NCBI GenBank assembly: GCA_021814355.1
Contig: JAKAIJ010000120.1
Span: 1-7,697, forward strand
Source: Acidobacteriota bacterium
GTDB taxonomy: Bacteria > Acidobacteriota > UBA4820 > DSQY01
DNA: 7,697 nt
Direction: 5' to 3'
A program made the position numbers and the translations under genes. This document shows, in pieces, positions 6,476 to 7,697 of the stretch. Within the stretch, counting starts at the first letter, position 1; the number at the start of each line of letters is the position of its first letter. The notes under the pieces are model-generated. The model was not told the origin of the DNA and ran no database searches. It worked only from the letters and a program-made list of their open reading frames with translations.

Positions 6476-7572
6476 GGGCTATCCCCTCCGGACGGGGTGA
6501 GGCGCTCCAGCACGCTGCGGGCGCTGGCGTCCCAGGTGAGGCCCGCGGCGCGGGCCAATCCCCGTTCCACCATGGAGGCGCGCGCGGCGCCGTCCTCGTG
6601 CAGGCGCGCCATTCCCATGAGGATCGCGTCCGAGTCCTCCGGGTCCACGTAGAGCGGCGCGTCCCCGGCCACCTCGGGCAGCGCGGAGCGGCCGGAACAG
6701 AGCACGGGGCACCCCGAGGCCATGGCCTCCACCACCGGCAGGCCGAACCCCTCGTAGAGCGAACAATACACCAGGGAGAGCGCCCCGCTGTAAAGGGGCG
6801 GGAGGTCGGCGTCGGGGACGTGGCCCAGGTACCGCAGGAGCCCCATCTGCTCGAGGCGCTCGAACTCCCGGAAGAGGGCGCGGTTGCTCCACCCCCGGGT
6901 GCCGCAGACGACGAACCGGACCGGGCGTCCGGCGCGGGCGGCGAACCGCTCGAAGACCCGCAGCACCCGGTCGAGGTTCTTGCGCGGCTCCACGGTGCCC
7001 ACGTAGAGGAAGTAGGGGTGGCGCAGGTCGTACTTGAGCGACACGGCACGCACGGCCTCGGGCCGCTGGGGCCGGAAGAGCCCCGGGTCGTGGCCGCCCG
7101 GGACCACCACGATCCGCTCCTGCGGCAGGGCAAGGTGCCTCAGCGCCTCCTGCTTCACAAAGGCCGAGTCCACCAGCACCACGTCGGCCCTGCGGATGTT
7201 CCGGTGGAAGTGGCGCTCGAAGTAGCGCACGCGCTCCTCGGGATGCCACTCCGGGTGGTGCAGGAAGGAGAAGTCATGGACGGTGGCGACGCACCGGTCC
7301 GCGCGGATCTCGTCGAGGGGGATGAAGTTGGGCTCGAAGTAGACGTCGAAGCTGGGGTGCCGGTAGCGCGCCACCTTCTGCTGGAGGCGGTGAATCCCCT
7401 CCTTGAGGGCGGGGGAGGCCCGCAGCACCCGGTCCGCCAGGGTAAGGCCCGCGCCGGGTCCGGCGTGGCCGTCGGGTGGAGGGTGGTACCTGCGGGCGAG
7501 GAACCCGTAGTAGTAGAACCAGTCGGTGTCCCGGCGAAGCCGAGCGAGGGAGAGGATGAGGTGGTGGGTGTA
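6472..7572 (-). CDS. GT4-type glycosyltransferase, N-terminus missing at a sequence junction
   Basis: GT-B fold glycosyltransferase, GT4 type, that transfers a sugar from a nucleotide-sugar donor at the inner membrane face during polysaccharide assembly. Counting from GTG 7428: H-D-F-S-F-L-H-H-P at 51-59, Y-V-G-T-V-E-P-R-K-N-L at 142-152 (donor-phosphate Arg149/Lys150), and the E-x7-E motif Glu226...Glu234 in Y-E-G-F-G-L-P-V-V-E. GTG 7428 is not convincing as the real start: it has no Shine-Dalgarno, and GT4-like sequence continues upstream in frame for 48 more codons (F-Y-Y-Y-G-F-L, then Y-T-H-H-L-I-L-S-L-A at the far end). That last stretch corresponds to the usual G-(I/V)-G-R-Y-T loop about 15 residues from the N-terminus. 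Beyond 7572 the frame stays open to a TAA at 7657-7659, but through AT-rich sequence that does not resemble GT4 and has no in-frame ATG. The gene is therefore missing roughly its first 15 codons by breakage, insertion or misassembly. The stop overlaps the next gene's start (ATGA, 6472-6475). Confidence 0.9.
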   Translation of the reverse strand, partial: YTHHLILSLARLRRDTDWFYYYGFLARRYHPPPDGHAGPGAGLTLADRVLRASPALKEGIHRLQQKVARYRHPSFDVYFEPNFIPLDEIRADRCVATVHDFSFLHHPEWHPEERVRYFERHFHRNIRRADVVLVDSAFVKQEALRHLALPQERIVVVPGGHDPGLFRPQRPEAVRAVSLKYDLRHPYFLYVGTVEPRKNLDRVLRVFERFAARAGRPVRFVVCGTRGWSNRALFREFERLEQMGLLRYLGHVPDADLPPLYSGALSLVYCSLYEGFGLPVVEAMASGCPVLCSGRSALPEVAGDAPLYVDPEDSDAILMGMARLHEDGAARASMVERGLARAAGLTWDASARSVLERLTPSGGDSP

Positions 7573-7697
7573 AAAACAAGAAAAATATTGAATTAATGCA
7601 AATTGGGGATGATACAGATACTGGTAAACAATCCAATATTTTTTTATGTTGTTTTCTTATGTCAAAAAATAATGATAGTGAAGTATATGAAGAAAAA
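7573..7697. other. AT-rich foreign-looking segment at the window end
   Basis: 29 of 125 bases are G or C (23 %), against 44 of 70 (63 %) in 7501-7570 immediately before it. The change is abrupt and coincides with the point where glycosyltransferase homology stops. No terminal inverted repeat, target duplication, tRNA end or other mobile-element mark is visible in the part shown. It could be the end of an inserted element, DNA from another organism joined in assembly, or low-quality contig-end sequence. Confidence 0.8.
7596..7697 (+). CDS. Open frame in the AT-rich segment, unrecognised, no stop before the window edge
   Basis: From ATG 7596 there are 34 codons without a stop (M-Q-I-G-D-D-T-D-T-G-K-Q..., ending ...S-E-V-Y-E-E-K) to the last base; the frame is also open back to 7572. 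The composition is soluble-protein-like in part, with a hydrophobic I-F-L-C-C-F-L-M stretch. Third positions are mostly A or T, as in low-GC coding DNA. Stops are common by chance at this composition, which slightly favours real coding, but the piece is short, has no clear ribosome-binding site and I do not recognise it. It may equally be an internal fragment of a gene broken at the junction. Confidence 0.25.
   Translation, partial: MQIGDDTDTGKQSNIFLCCFLMSKNNDSEVYEEK

Noticed and set aside
4937..6652. A 571-codon plus-strand open frame, highly charged
   Set aside because: It is exactly antisense to the polytopic membrane protein; Glu/Arg/Gly-rich sequence is what the complement of Leu/Ala/Pro codons gives.
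3534..7133. A 1199-codon minus-strand open frame across the ddl, ligase-like and glycosyltransferase genes
   Set aside because: It spans three well-supported genes in other frames, and its product is low-complexity Arg/Pro/Gly/Ala-rich, as expected of an out-of-frame shadow in high-GC DNA.
7274..7636. A 120-codon minus-strand frame crossing the GC junction from an ATG in the AT-rich tail
   Set aside because: It is in a different frame from the glycosyltransferase and becomes Pro/Arg-rich shadow sequence once in the GC-rich part; it does not restore the missing N-terminus.
1..7697. tRNA, rRNA, riboswitch, CRISPR array, integrase or transposase, defence-system genes
   Set aside because: Reading both strands showed no repeat-spacer pattern, cloverleaf-like end, or recognisable mobile or defence protein motif; every long stretch is explained by the six genes listed apart from the AT-rich tail.

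Overview
The window is a GC-rich bacterial segment, roughly 60-75 % GC by hand counts, with tightly packed genes on both strands and long spurious reading frames. The last 125 bases are abruptly AT-rich (29 of 125 bases are G or C). No rRNA, tRNA, CRISPR array, transposase or phage gene is visible. The style (secreted TPR proteins with retropepsin-like domains, D-Ala-D-Ala ligase, surface-polysaccharide genes) suits a Gram-negative high-GC phylum such as Acidobacteriota or a delta-proteobacterial relative. That is an impression from gene content, not a demonstrated assignment.

Layout, left to right. (1) 1-926, minus: the N-terminal 308 residues of an exported TPR protein that enters an aspartic-protease-like domain (Asp-Ser-Gly) just before the window edge. 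(2) 1042-1824, plus: a complete classical short-chain dehydrogenase/reductase, divergent from gene 1. (3) 1918-3492, minus: a complete exported TPR protein with two retropepsin-like lobes, each with Asp-Thr-Gly; it is a clear paralogue of gene 1. A perfect 10-bp hairpin lies between the convergent genes 2 and 3. (4) 3720-4817, plus: D-alanine--D-alanine ligase, divergent from gene 3. (5) 4889-6475, minus: a polytopic O-antigen ligase/polymerase-like membrane protein. (6) 6472-7572, minus: a GT4-type glycosyltransferase whose stop overlaps the start of gene 5 (ATGA). Genes 6 and 5 form a translationally coupled surface-polysaccharide pair.

The glycosyltransferase has lost its extreme N-terminus. 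Homology-like sequence continues upstream to about 7572, to the point where GT4 proteins usually read G-I-G-R-Y-T, and there the DNA switches to about 23 % GC. The AT-rich tail has a plus-strand frame open to the window edge. This is either a contig-end chimera or a real insertion or rearrangement breakpoint.

The most interesting biology is the pair of TPR plus aspartic-protease paralogues around the SDR gene. The complete one carries two DTG lobes in one chain, a pepsin-like arrangement that could act without dimerisation. The sequence gives no clear evidence of a new multi-gene defence or mobile system.
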